This document shows, piece after piece, positions 17,717 through 26,391 of a stretch of DNA of 64,000 nucleotides (position 1 is the first letter of the stretch; every line of letters starts with the position of its first letter). The stretch covers positions 1,674,001 through 1,738,000 of the forward strand of contig NZ_PJMS01000001.1 in assembly GCF_002846555.1 (NCBI RefSeq), given 5' to 3'. The position numbers and the translations under genes are program-made. The notes under the pieces were generated by a model, which was not told the origin of the DNA, did not search any database, and saw nothing but the letters and a program-made list of their open reading frames with translations. The stretch comes from Aquimarina sp. MAR_2010_214 (GTDB lineage Bacteria; Bacteroidota; Bacteroidia; Flavobacteriales; Flavobacteriaceae).

Positions 17717-19165
17717 ATGAGGGTTAAAATCTTAGTTTTATGTATTGTATTCTTTGGAGTGTTCGGGTCACAAGCACAAGAAAAGAAATGGACATTACGC
17801 GAATGCGTAGAATATGCTTTAGAAAATAATATTTCGATAAAGCAATCTGCATTAGATGTAGAAGCAACAGAAATCGATAGGATTGATGCGATAGGACGTT
17901 TTCTGCCTACATTAAACGCATCTGCTTCTAATTTTTGGAGTTCTGGTTTATCAACAGATCCTATTACAAACGAAAATAAAACGCAGACATTTAGAAGTTC
18001 TAATTATGGTATAAGTGCTGGAGTAACCATATTTGGTGGTTTGAGAAATATAAAAAGATTTCAAAGAGCTAAACTTAATAAACTGCTAAGTCAATATAGC
18101 CTTGGTAAATCCAAAGATGATATTGCATTGTTTGTGGCCAATAGCTACCTACAGGTACTTTTAAACAAAGAATCGTTAAAAGTAATAGAAAAACAACATG
18201 AGATTACATTAGAACAGTTACAACGTACCAAAGATCTTGTAGATGCCGGAGTACTACCTCAAGGCGACCTCCTTGAAATTGAAGCAACTTCTGCAGATGA
18301 ATTAACAAGAATTGTACAGGCGGAGAATGCAGTACAGATTGCATTAATAGGATTGGCACAGCGATTACTGATTAAAAACTATGAAGATTTTGACATTGTA
18401 GAACAAGAGTATCTGGTTCCCGGATCAGAGATATTAGATAAGCCTATTGATCAAGTGATTGCTAAAGCCAGAGAATCAAGATATGAAGTACAGATCGCAG
18501 AACAAAATAAACTTATTGCAGAAAAAGATCTTGAAATTGCCAGAGGAGCATACTATCCTACATTAAATGGTTCTTTTAATTATAATACCCGAGAATCAGG
18601 AGCAAAATCTTTTGCTCGTGTTTTGGATGAAAATAATCCTGTAACAACTCAGAGTGTTGGTGTAGTAGAAGCAACAGGGCAGAATGTTGTTAGTCAAACT
18701 CCTAATCTACTTCTTGTAGAACAGGATGCTGCACCATTTATTGATCAGTTGTATATCAACGATGGGATTTCTTATGGTTTATCTCTTACGGTTCCAATTT
18801 TTAATGGATTTTCTGCAAGGAATGCGGTAAAAAGAAATAAGGTTAATGTAAAGCGAACAGAGTTTCAACTAGAACAAACAGAGTTGGATTTGGATAGTAA
18901 TGTATATCAGGCATATCTTGATGCAAAAGGAGCTGCAGAAGCCTATGAAGCAGCTCAAGTTTCTGTAAAAGCTCAGGAAAGAGCATATGAATACGCAAAA
19001 GACCGTTATGATGTAGGACTAACCAATGCGTTTGATTTTAGTCAATCAAAATTTAGATTAGAAAATGCGCAGAGTCAGGAAGTACAAAATAAATTTGATT
19101 TCATTTTTAAACTAAAAGTACTAGAGCTTTATTTTGGAATAAAAATCGCGGATATAAAATTATAG
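17717..19165 (+). CDS. TolC family outer-membrane efflux protein
   Basis: 482 residues from ATG 17717, chosen because it opens a clean signal peptide (MRVKILVLCIVFFGVFGSQAQ); an upstream ATG at 17651 would put a polar 22-residue extension before it. The paired repeat structure of outer-membrane efflux proteins is visible: WTLRECVEYALENNISIKQ near the start and long coiled-coil segments such as YEAAQVSVKAQERAYEYAKD near the end, with DVGLTNAFDFSQSKF typical of the second repeat. It supplies the exit duct for the ABC system and sits between two adaptor genes. Confidence 0.92.
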   Translation: MRVKILVLCIVFFGVFGSQAQEKKWTLRECVEYALENNISIKQSALDVEATEIDRIDAIGRFLPTLNASASNFWSSGLSTDPITNENKTQTFRSSNYGISAGVTIFGGLRNIKRFQRAKLNKLLSQYSLGKSKDDIALFVANSYLQVLLNKESLKVIEKQHEITLEQLQRTKDLVDAGVLPQGDLLEIEATSADELTRIVQAENAVQIALIGLAQRLLIKNYEDFDIVEQEYLVPGSEILDKPIDQVIAKARESRYEVQIAEQNKLIAEKDLEIARGAYYPTLNGSFNYNTRESGAKSFARVLDENNPVTTQSVGVVEATGQNVVSQTPNLLLVEQDAAPFIDQLYINDGISYGLSLTVPIFNGFSARNAVKRNKVNVKRTEFQLEQTELDLDSNVYQAYLDAKGAAEAYEAAQVSVKAQERAYEYAKDRYDVGLTNAFDFSQSKFRLENAQSQEVQNKFDFIFKLKVLELYFGIKIADIKL

Positions 19166-19245
19166 AATAGTGGCATTCGATTTTTTGGCTACTATATAGA
19201 AAAAGATTGTATTTTCATACAATAGAATTAACGTTAAAGTACGTC

Positions 19246-20523
19246 ATGAATAAAAAAAAATTACTCTTCATTTTAGGGATAGTTGTCGTTTTAATAGTAT
19301 TACTTGTTTATGGTAAAAAAGCAGGATGGTTTGGTGAAAGTGGAAACTTTAAAGAAGTATCAGTTACAAAAATCGATAAAATTGATATTATAGAAACTGT
19401 TTCTGCTACTGGTAAAATACAACCCGAGGTAGAGGTAAAACTTTCTTCAGAAGTATCAGGAGAGATTATCGACTTGCCAATCAAAGAAGGCCAACAAGTA
19501 CAAAAAGGAGATCTTTTGGTTCGTATAAATCCTGATATTATTCAGTCTGGATTAAATAGGTCTCAGGCAGCATTAGAAAATGTAAGGGCAGGATTACGAC
19601 AAGCTGAAGCTAGTTTAAAAGAATCAAAACTAAGCTATGATCGTAATAAGGCATTGTTTGATAAAGGAGTGATTTCTAAAGCAGAGTGGGATAGAGCAAT
19701 CTCAGCATATGAAGGAGCAGAAGCTGCTAAGCAATCAGCATATTATAACGTAAGAAGTGCTCAGGCAACTGTTAATGAAGCCAAAGATAATTTAAACAGA
19801 ACCACAATTTATGCCCCAATGACGGGTACAATATCTAAGCTATCTGTAGAACTGGGAGAAAGAGTAGTAGGTACCCAACAAATGGCAGGTACAGAGATTG
19901 TACGTGTTGCAGATCTTAGTAATATGGAAGTAGAAGTGGATGTTAATGAAAATGATATCGTTAAAGTTTCGATTGCAGATTCTACTATTGTTGAGGTTGA
20001 TGCTTACCTAAAGAAACAATTTAAGGGTATAGTTACAGAAATCGCTAATTCTGCAGAAAATGCTGTAAGTGCTGATCAGGTAACTAATTTTAGAGTGAAA
20101 GTTCGAATTCTGGAGGAATCATATTCAGATTTATTAGCAGATAAACCCGAAAGCTACTCTCCGTTTAGACCAGGTATGACAGCTACAGTAGACGTTATTA
20201 CAGATAAAAGAAAAGATATAATAGGTGTTCCTATAAGTTCCATAGTGATTAAAAATGATACTTCTAATATAAAAGAGATACCTTCTAAGGACAAAATATC
20301 ATCAGACACCAATAAAAAATTCGAATGTGTATTCATTAAGAATGGTGAAACGGCAAAATTGAGAGTGATAAAAACGGGTATCCAGGATGACAGTAATATT
20401 GAAATAACGAGTGGTTTGAAAGAAGGAGATGAGGTTATAACAGGACCTTATAATGTGGTTACTAAAATACTTAAAACTGGAGATAAAGTAACTACAGATA
20501 AAGAGAAAAAATCTACCAAATAA
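19246..20523 (+). CDS. Efflux periplasmic adaptor subunit 2 (HlyD/MacA-like)
   Basis: 425 residues from ATG 19246, which starts a basic N-terminus and a membrane anchor (LLFILGIVVVLIVLLVYG); an upstream in-frame ATG at 19207 is less likely. Lipoyl half motifs (SGEIIDLPIKEGQQVQKGDLLVRI; MTGTISKLSVELGERV), a hairpin with YDRNKALFDKGVISKAEW, and C-terminal barrel domains identify a membrane-fusion protein. It shares that hairpin block with adaptor 1 and probably arose by duplication. Having two adaptors for one ATPase/permease set is unusual. Confidence 0.9.
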   Translation: MNKKKLLFILGIVVVLIVLLVYGKKAGWFGESGNFKEVSVTKIDKIDIIETVSATGKIQPEVEVKLSSEVSGEIIDLPIKEGQQVQKGDLLVRINPDIIQSGLNRSQAALENVRAGLRQAEASLKESKLSYDRNKALFDKGVISKAEWDRAISAYEGAEAAKQSAYYNVRSAQATVNEAKDNLNRTTIYAPMTGTISKLSVELGERVVGTQQMAGTEIVRVADLSNMEVEVDVNENDIVKVSIADSTIVEVDAYLKKQFKGIVTEIANSAENAVSADQVTNFRVKVRILEESYSDLLADKPESYSPFRPGMTATVDVITDKRKDIIGVPISSIVIKNDTSNIKEIPSKDKISSDTNKKFECVFIKNGETAKLRVIKTGIQDDSNIEITSGLKEGDEVITGPYNVVTKILKTGDKVTTDKEKKSTK

Positions 20524-20609
20524 ACCACCTCCAGTAGTTGGTACTAATCAAAATAATGACCAGTTAAAAGTTCAATAAAACATTTAGTAAAGAACACATC
20601 TAATTAGAT

Positions 20610-20617
20610 TATCTTTG
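20610..20617 (+). promoter_or_regulatory. Putative -7 box before tsaB
   Basis: TATCTTTG matches the Bacteroidota -7 consensus, 15 bases before the tsaB start codon. No good TTG box is seen at the usual distance upstream. Confidence 0.45.
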
Positions 20618-20632
20618 CCTAAATTTTGATAA

Positions 20633-21295
20633 ATGGCCTATATCCTCTGCATAGAAACTTCAACAACTAATTGTTCTGTAGCTTTAGCTAATAATGAGAA
20701 AGTGATTGGGTTAAAAGAGGATTATGATAGTTCATATTCCCATGCAGAACGATTACATAATTTTATAGATGAAGTTCTCAAAGAAGCGGGGTTAACTCCC
20801 AAAAGCCTCTCTGCAGTCTCAGTTAGCAAGGGGCCTGGTTCATACACAGGGTTAAGAATAGGAGTTTCAGCGGCAAAAGGTTTATGCTATGCATTAGATA
20901 TTCCATTACTATCTGTGCCTACTCTACATTCACTAGCATTACAGATATCACAGGAACAGGACAGTTATATTGTTCCTATGCTTGATGCTCGAAGAATGGA
21001 GGTGTATTCTGCGGTTTTTACTAATGGTTATGAAGAAATAAGAAAAACAGAAGCAGAAATTCTTACTAGTACCTCTTATGAAGCGTATTTGCGCGAGAAA
21101 AAAGTATATTTCATAGGTAATGGAGTAGAAAAGTTTTCGGCTATTTGTAGCGACGTTAATGCGGTATTTGTAGAAAACAAATTGCCATCTGCAAATGAGA
21201 TGGCAATGTTAAGTTATCCTAAATTTTTGAAAAAAGATTTTGAAGATGTTAGTTACCTCGATCCGTATTACTTAAAAGACTTTGTGACGGGCTAG
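20633..21295 (+). CDS. tsaB: tRNA threonylcarbamoyladenosine biosynthesis protein TsaB
   Basis: 220 residues. TsaB is the partner of TsaD (Kae1) in placing t6A at position 37 of ANN-decoding tRNAs. The N-terminal ILCIETSTTNCSVAL strand and the GPGSYTGLRIGVSAAKGL block of the ASKHA fold are clear, and the size is normal. It has no metal-binding His pair, as expected for TsaB rather than TsaD. The last 47 bases overlap the 3' end of the opposite-strand gene at 21249-21956. Confidence 0.93.
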   Translation: MAYILCIETSTTNCSVALANNEKVIGLKEDYDSSYSHAERLHNFIDEVLKEAGLTPKSLSAVSVSKGPGSYTGLRIGVSAAKGLCYALDIPLLSVPTLHSLALQISQEQDSYIVPMLDARRMEVYSAVFTNGYEEIRKTEAEILTSTSYEAYLREKKVYFIGNGVEKFSAICSDVNAVFVENKLPSANEMAMLSYPKFLKKDFEDVSYLDPYYLKDFVTG

Positions 21296-21956
21296 AATCA
21301 GAGCTTTTTAAGGCATTATATCTAGCTACAAGTCTAATTAAATCTTCTTCTTTTCTCAAACGAATTTTTTCTTTTTTTAAATAATCTTTTAGTTCGTTTT
21401 CTTTATCATTAAATGCTGCAAGCATTTCTTTTTTCTTCATAGGTAATTCCATGATAACACCTGATTCTTCAAGATAGTAAGTAGTAATCATTCTAAGGAT
21501 TCCCGGATCAGTCGGGCCACTTGTTATTGGGCCTTTGTCTACAGGATCTTTAATCTTAAGCGTAAATCTTTTATAAATACGATATCTATCAGTTAGTTCT
21601 ACTAATACATAATAACCATCTCTAGTGCTTCCTCGTTGATTTTTGAATTCACAGTAATAGAAATAGTCACCATCAATTCGAGCATGAATAGTAGGACTTT
21701 TAACCACTTCATATAATTTGGATTGTGAAGTATATTCAAGAGCATCAGAATAAATGTTATATTTAAGTTTAGCATCAAAAGTTCCTGATTTCTCATCAAT
21801 GACACTAGATTCTTTATAACGACTCTTCATATGAATACTACCATCATATTCATCATAAAGAGAAACTCTGGTAGTAGGTGTAAGTAAATTTTTGGGTAAT
21901 TGAGCAAATAATGCTGACGATGCTATTAGGCATAAAAAAAGTAATATTCTTCTCAT
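21249..21956 (-). CDS. Exported protein of unknown function
   Basis: 235 residues with a signal peptide (MRRILLFLCLIASSALFAQ). The middle part looks beta-rich (LYDEYDGSIHMKSRYKE; YFYYCEFKNQRGSTRD); the C-terminal third is a charged helix (KKEMLAAFNDKENELKDYL). I do not recognise a family. Its stop region overlaps tsaB by 47 bases tail to tail. A 17-base palindrome with an adjacent ACATAG hexamer lies about 160 bases upstream of its start, a pattern repeated before the exported protein gene at 56347-56679. Confidence 0.8.
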   Translation of the reverse strand: MRRILLFLCLIASSALFAQLPKNLLTPTTRVSLYDEYDGSIHMKSRYKESSVIDEKSGTFDAKLKYNIYSDALEYTSQSKLYEVVKSPTIHARIDGDYFYYCEFKNQRGSTRDGYYVLVELTDRYRIYKRFTLKIKDPVDKGPITSGPTDPGILRMITTYYLEESGVIMELPMKKKEMLAAFNDKENELKDYLKKEKIRLRKEEDLIRLVARYNALKSSDSSPSQSLLSNTDRGN

Positions 21957-22358
21957 AGTTTTTCGATTTAGGTATGATAAACTTAAAGAAATAACATTTT
22001 AAACGCAATTATTATGCTTTTTTGAATGGATTTTTATGAATTTCGTAATTCAAAAGCATAAAACGTTAAATTATTAGGAATTAAATTGCAATTTTAACAT
22101 ATAATTCACATAGCTTTTTTACGGTAAAACCGTAAAAAATATAAGATTTGTATTACTAAATCATTGGTTATCTCTAGTTTAAGTTGTTTTAATTATCCGT
22201 CAAAAGTTCATTTTTTTAATATTTTAAGAAAATTATCAATAGAAAAAAACAGCTAATATTTTTCTTTTTCATAATATGTGAGTTTTGGCATAATGTTGAA
22301 ATATTGTTTTATATGAATAGGATTTAAAAACCAAACTAATTTAAGGCAAAATATTACG
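21957..22358. other. 402-base AT-rich intergenic region
   Basis: No plausible gene is seen. It holds the upstream region of the minus-strand gene ending at 21956, including the perfect inverted repeat at 22115-22139, and the 3' flank of the YyaL-like gene. No clear terminator or RNA structure apart from that repeat. Confidence 0.6.
22108..22139 (-). promoter_or_regulatory. Palindromic putative operator with flanking hexamer
   Basis: TTTTTTACGGT (22115-22125) and ACCGTAAAAAA (22129-22139) form a perfect inverted repeat around AAA; the 17-base core is 22119-22135. ACATAG (22108-22113) lies five bases away on the gene side. The same core, hexamer and five-base gap occur at 56826-56853. Probably a binding site for a dimeric regulator acting on the minus-strand gene; a hairpin role is possible. 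Confidence 0.5.
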
Positions 22359-24485
22359 CTATTTTAAAGGCAAAATATTTTGAAATTCTTCAACTGGATA
22401 TTGACATGAATTATTTACACATAAATAAAACAAAGTTTTGTCTTCTATAAATCTGTTTTTTAATAAGGCAGTATCAGAATCTGATGTGCCTCCCGCTATT
22501 AGTTTATTTGGAATATAAGTTTGACTTACTTCTTTTAATTTACTTTTTGCTTCTTTACCTATAATAACTAATTCATAAAAGTCAAAAGAAAAATTGAGCA
22601 TAACATCTAACCAATTAGAGTACCCTGATGCATAAGACTTGATTTGCGGTTTAATATTATGTAACATTTGTTCACTTATTTCTTTGTAATTAGAACGGTC
22701 AAAATAATGAGATAGTAAAAATAAGTTCTTAGCCATTATTGAATTAGATGCCGGGATTACATTATCACTGTATTCTATAGTACGTGTAATAAGTTTTGGG
22801 TCTTGATCAGAAGTAAAATAGAATATATTCTTGTCCTCATTAAAAAAGTGGTTTAAAGTGTATTGTGTAAGTTGTTCTGATACCTCTAACCATTCTGGGT
22901 CAAATGTGTTTTGATATAAGGCTATAAAGGCTTCAATGACTAGTGCATAGTCTTCTAAATACCCATTGATGGTGCTTTTACCGTTTTTGTAGTTATGAAA
23001 TAAGGATGTATCATTTTTTAACTGAGCAGTTTTGATAAAATTTGCATTTTTTATGGCAGCATCCAAAAACTTTTTCTCTCCAAAAACTCTATAGGCATCC
23101 AGATAGCCTTTTAGCATTAAAGCATTCCAGGAGGTTAAGGTTTTGTCATCTAATCGTGGTCGAGAGCGTTTTTCACGCTCATGAAGTAAAACTTCTTTCC
23201 ATTGAGAGATTTTTTTAATCAAGACTTCACTGGCAATATTATTTTCACTACAAAACTTTTGATGAGCATCCTTTCTAATTAAAACATAGTTTCCTTTTTC
23301 CCAGAAACCATATGAATTGATATTGTAATAATCAGCAAAGAGAGTATAATCGCCATCCGGCACTATTCTTTTTAATTCTTCTTTGGTCCATACATAAAAA
23401 GCACCTTCTTCTAATTCTCCGTCCAAAGTGTTGCTATCTGCATCCAAAGATGAATAAAAAGCACCTTCTTTATTGGTAAGCTCTCTTGATACAAAATCCA
23501 AAGTTTCATAAACTACATCTTTAAACCAGGGATCATTAGTAACCAAAAAAGCATCAGAATACAGACTTACTAATTGTGCATTATCATATAGCATTTTCTC
23601 GAAGTGAGGGACATGCCATTTTCCATCAGTAGAGTATCGCGCAAAACCTCCTCCAACATGATCATAAACACCGCCATATGATATTTTTGTTAAAGTGTTT
23701 TTTACAAATTCTAATAGTGTATCATCTTTAGTTTGATAAGCATATCGAAGAAGGAAATGATAATTATTAGGCATCATAAATTTGGGAACTCGTTTTGTGC
23801 CTCCTTTTTGATGGTCAAAATGAGAACTCCATTCTTTTACAGAAGATGCTATAAATTCTTTGTCAAAATTAATAGCATTAGTGTTTACTTCTATGAGATC
23901 TACAGCCTTAATTCCTTGTTCTAGTTTTTCGGCATATTCTATTAGCTTATCGGGTTGTTTTTCATATAGGTTTGCAATTTGTTTTAAGGCATCAACCCAA
24001 TTTCCTTTAGGAAAATAGGTGCCTCCCCAAACTGGTCTTCCGTCGGGCAATACAACCATATTAAGAGGCCAACCACCACTACCGGTCATTAATTGTACTG
24101 CACTCATATATACCTGATCTATATCAGGGCGTTCTTCACGATCTACTTTAATATTTACATAGTTCGCATTCATGATTTCTGCTACCTTAGGATCTTCAAA
24201 GCTTTCATGCTCCATAACATGGCACCAATGGCAAGCAGCGTATCCTATGCTTACGATAATAAGCTTGTTTTCTTTTTTAGCTTGTTGTAGTGCTTCTTCT
24301 CCCCAAGGTTTCCAATTTACAGGGTTGTGTGCATGTTGTAAGAGGTATGGACTAGTTTCATGAATGAGATCATTAGTATAAGCGTGTTGTTCCATAGGGG
24401 ATTTATTTTGACTTGTGCAGGTTGTGAATAATAGCGATAATATAATGATATATAAATATTTCACCAGAGTTGATTTTAGTAACAT
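22359..24485 (-). CDS. YyaL/DUF255 thioredoxin-domain lipoprotein
   Basis: 708 residues. An N-terminal lipoprotein-type signal (LLFTTC, Cys23) is followed by a thioredoxin-like domain with ACHWCHVM (Cys85, Cys88), then a long region resembling an (alpha/alpha)6 barrel ([38 protein letters not shown]). This order is that of the YyaL/spermatogenesis-associated protein 20 family. The biochemical function of the family is poorly known. The lipobox suggests envelope location, whereas many relatives are cytoplasmic. Confidence 0.88.
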   Translation of the reverse strand: MLLKSTLVKYLYIIILSLLFTTCTSQNKSPMEQHAYTNDLIHETSPYLLQHAHNPVNWKPWGEEALQQAKKENKLIIVSIGYAACHWCHVMEHESFEDPKVAEIMNANYVNIKVDREERPDIDQVYMSAVQLMTGSGGWPLNMVVLPDGRPVWGGTYFPKGNWVDALKQIANLYEKQPDKLIEYAEKLEQGIKAVDLIEVNTNAINFDKEFIASSVKEWSSHFDHQKGGTKRVPKFMMPNNYHFLLRYAYQTKDDTLLEFVKNTLTKISYGGVYDHVGGGFARYSTDGKWHVPHFEKMLYDNAQLVSLYSDAFLVTNDPWFKDVVYETLDFVSRELTNKEGAFYSSLDADSNTLDGELEEGAFYVWTKEELKRIVPDGDYTLFADYYNINSYGFWEKGNYVLIRKDAHQKFCSENNIASEVLIKKISQWKEVLLHEREKRSRPRLDDKTLTSWNALMLKGYLDAYRVFGEKKFLDAAIKNANFIKTAQLKNDTSLFHNYKNGKSTINGYLEDYALVIEAFIALYQNTFDPEWLEVSEQLTQYTLNHFFNEDKNIFYFTSDQDPKLITRTIEYSDNVIPASNSIMAKNLFLLSHYFDRSNYKEISEQMLHNIKPQIKSYASGYSNWLDVMLNFSFDFYELVIIGKEAKSKLKEVSQTYIPNKLIAGGTSDSDTALLKNRFIEDKTLFYLCVNNSCQYPVEEFQNILPLK

Positions 24486-24495
24486 ATAAAAATAT

Positions 24496-24528
24496 AAAAA
24501 GCATCCTGAATAATTCAGAATGCTTTTT
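24496..24528 (-). terminator. Rho-independent terminator after dodecin
   Basis: AAAAAGCATCCTGAA and TTCAGAATGCTTTTT form a 15-base stem with one mismatch and a three-base loop, with T residues on the minus strand. It separates dodecin from the downstream YyaL-like gene. Confidence 0.75.
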
Positions 24529-24548
24529 ATAAAGAAGAAATAAAATTA

Positions 24549-24749
24549 TTATTTTACTTCAAAAGAGATTTTTAAATTCACTCTAAATTCGGATACATCA
24601 TCATTTTTGACCACTACGCTTTGGTCAACTATATATGCTGATTTAATATTTTTTACCGATTTGCTAGCTTGTTTTACTGCATTTTTGGTTGCATCTTCCC
24701 AGCTTTTTTCAGAATTCGCTAGAACTTCAATAACTTTGATAATTGCCAT
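24549..24749 (-). CDS. Dodecin family flavin-binding protein
   Basis: 66 residues, the normal dodecin size. Dodecins form hollow dodecamers that store riboflavin or related flavins and buffer them in the cytoplasm. The sequence follows the family closely: AIIKVIEVLANSEKSWEDA, with the Trp that stacks on the flavin, and KNIKSAYIVDQSVVV. It has its own terminator and a free upstream region of about 150 bases, so it is probably monocistronic. Confidence 0.93.
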   Translation of the reverse strand: MAIIKVIEVLANSEKSWEDATKNAVKQASKSVKNIKSAYIVDQSVVVKNDDVSEFRVNLKISFEVK

Positions 24750-24907
24750 GTTGTGAGTTTTTTAATTAATTTTTTTAAAGAGTCTCTAAGATACAATAAA
24801 CAGTTGCTTTTTGGAAAAAATAGTATGTATTCTTTTATATGATTTTTCGATATAATTATCAATTTATCGTTAAAAAGCATTCCGGTTAAATTTTTGATAG
24901 GAGACTA

Positions 24908-25291
24908 TTATTTGGCACCTATCAATTTCTTATATCCATCGGCATCTAATAAGGTATTGATTTCATCCGGATTTGAAATTTCTATTTTGGCAAGCCAACC
25001 ATTAGTATATGGATCAGAATTTACCATTTCTGGATTTGATTCTAGCTCTTCATTAATTTCAATAACAGTACCTGAAACGGGCATAAAAATGTCAGAAACA
25101 GTTTTAACCGCTTCAATAGATCCCATTACTTCTCCTTCATTAAGTTCTTCATCCAAAGATTCGAGTTCTACATAAACGATATCTCCTAATTCACTTTGTG
25201 CAAAATCGGTAATACCTATATGTGCAATATTATTCTCTATTCTGATCCATTCGTGATCTTTACTGTACTTTAATTCTTCTGGAATATTCAT
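24908..25291 (-). CDS. gcvH: Glycine cleavage system H protein, copy 2 (gcvPT-linked)
   Basis: 127 residues, last gene of the glyA-gcvP-gcvT-gcvH run. The lipoylation motif EAVKTVSDIF has its acceptor at Lys63, as in copy 1 at 4004-4387, and the N-terminal KYSKDHEWIRIEN block is typical. It starts four bases after the gcvT stop. Operon position makes this the likely main carrier for glycine cleavage. It is close to copy 1 in sequence but differs in the charged surface (for example NEGEVMGSIE against EEQEVFGTVE). Confidence 0.95.
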   Translation of the reverse strand: MNIPEELKYSKDHEWIRIENNIAHIGITDFAQSELGDIVYVELESLDEELNEGEVMGSIEAVKTVSDIFMPVSGTVIEINEELESNPEMVNSDPYTNGWLAKIEISNPDEINTLLDADGYKKLIGAK

Positions 25292-25295
25292 GGTT

Positions 25296-26390
25296 TTATT
25301 TTTTTATGAAAGGTGTTTTTTTAACGACTGCTTTGATACGCTTATTTCGAATTTCGATAAAAATAGTACTATCTGCTTTAGCATGAGGAATGGTGACATA
25401 GCCAAGTCCTATTCCTTTTTCTAATATAGGTGATTGACTTCCTGAAGTTACTTTTCCGATGAGGTCATCATTTTCATTATATATTATATATCCAGCTCTA
25501 GGGATACCTTTTTCTATCATTTCAAAACCAACTAATCTTCGAGTAACCCCTTCTGCTTTTTGCTTTTGTAAAGCTTCAGAATTGATAAAAGGTTTAGTGA
25601 ATTTTGTAATCCAGCTTAATCCTGCTTCTAATGGAGAGGTAGTATCGTCAATATCGTTTCCATACAAACAGAACCCCATTTCTAATCGTAATGTATCTCT
25701 TGCTCCAAGTCCGATAGGTTGAATGTTATCTTCTTTTCCGGTTTCGAGAATTGCATCCCAAAGTTGTTCTGCTCCAGAATTAGGTACATAAAGTTCAAAA
25801 CCTCCTGCACCTGTATATCCTGTAGCAGAAATAATTACATTTTGTATTCCTGCAATTTCGCCTATAGCAAAAGTGTAATACGGGATATCGGCAAGGGTTA
25901 CTTTGGTAAGTTTTTGTAATACGTTACTTGCAAGTGGTCCTTGTACAGCAAAAAGCGACATCTCATTAGAGCGATCAATCATTTCTACATTATCTGTATT
26001 ATGACTTTTTATCCAGTTCCAATCCTTATCAATGTTAGAGGCATTAACTACCAATAGATATTCTTGATCGTCTAGTTTATAGATAATAAGATCATCTACA
26101 ACACCGCCTTTATCATTAGGCATACAAGAATACTGCGCACTTCCAATATTTAGTTTGGTAGCATCATTACTACTTATTTTTTGAATTAAATCTAACGCTT
26201 TAGGGCCTCTAAGGATGAATTCACCCATATGCGATACATCAAATATACCAACACCTTCTCTTACGGTTTTGTGTTCTTGTACTACAGAGGTATACTGAAG
26301 TGGCATTAAATATCCTGCAAAAGGGACCATTTTTGCTCCCAATTCTTGGTGCTTAGCTTCGAGAGCTATGCTTATTAGTTCTGTTTCCAT
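25296..26390 (-). CDS. gcvT: Glycine cleavage system T protein (aminomethyltransferase)
   Basis: 364 residues. Transfers the methylene group from lipoyl-bound aminomethyl on the H protein to tetrahydrofolate, releasing ammonia. The folate-binding block [20 protein letters not shown] contains the catalytic Asp, and [20 protein letters not shown] is the typical N-terminal signature. It begins one base after the gcvP stop and ends four bases before gcvH, a tight operon. Confidence 0.96.
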   Translation of the reverse strand: METELISIALEAKHQELGAKMVPFAGYLMPLQYTSVVQEHKTVREGVGIFDVSHMGEFILRGPKALDLIQKISSNDATKLNIGSAQYSCMPNDKGGVVDDLIIYKLDDQEYLLVVNASNIDKDWNWIKSHNTDNVEMIDRSNEMSLFAVQGPLASNVLQKLTKVTLADIPYYTFAIGEIAGIQNVIISATGYTGAGGFELYVPNSGAEQLWDAILETGKEDNIQPIGLGARDTLRLEMGFCLYGNDIDDTTSPLEAGLSWITKFTKPFINSEALQKQKAEGVTRRLVGFEMIEKGIPRAGYIIYNENDDLIGKVTSGSQSPILEKGIGLGYVTIPHAKADSTIFIEIRNKRIKAVVKKTPFIKK

Positions 26391-26391
26391 A

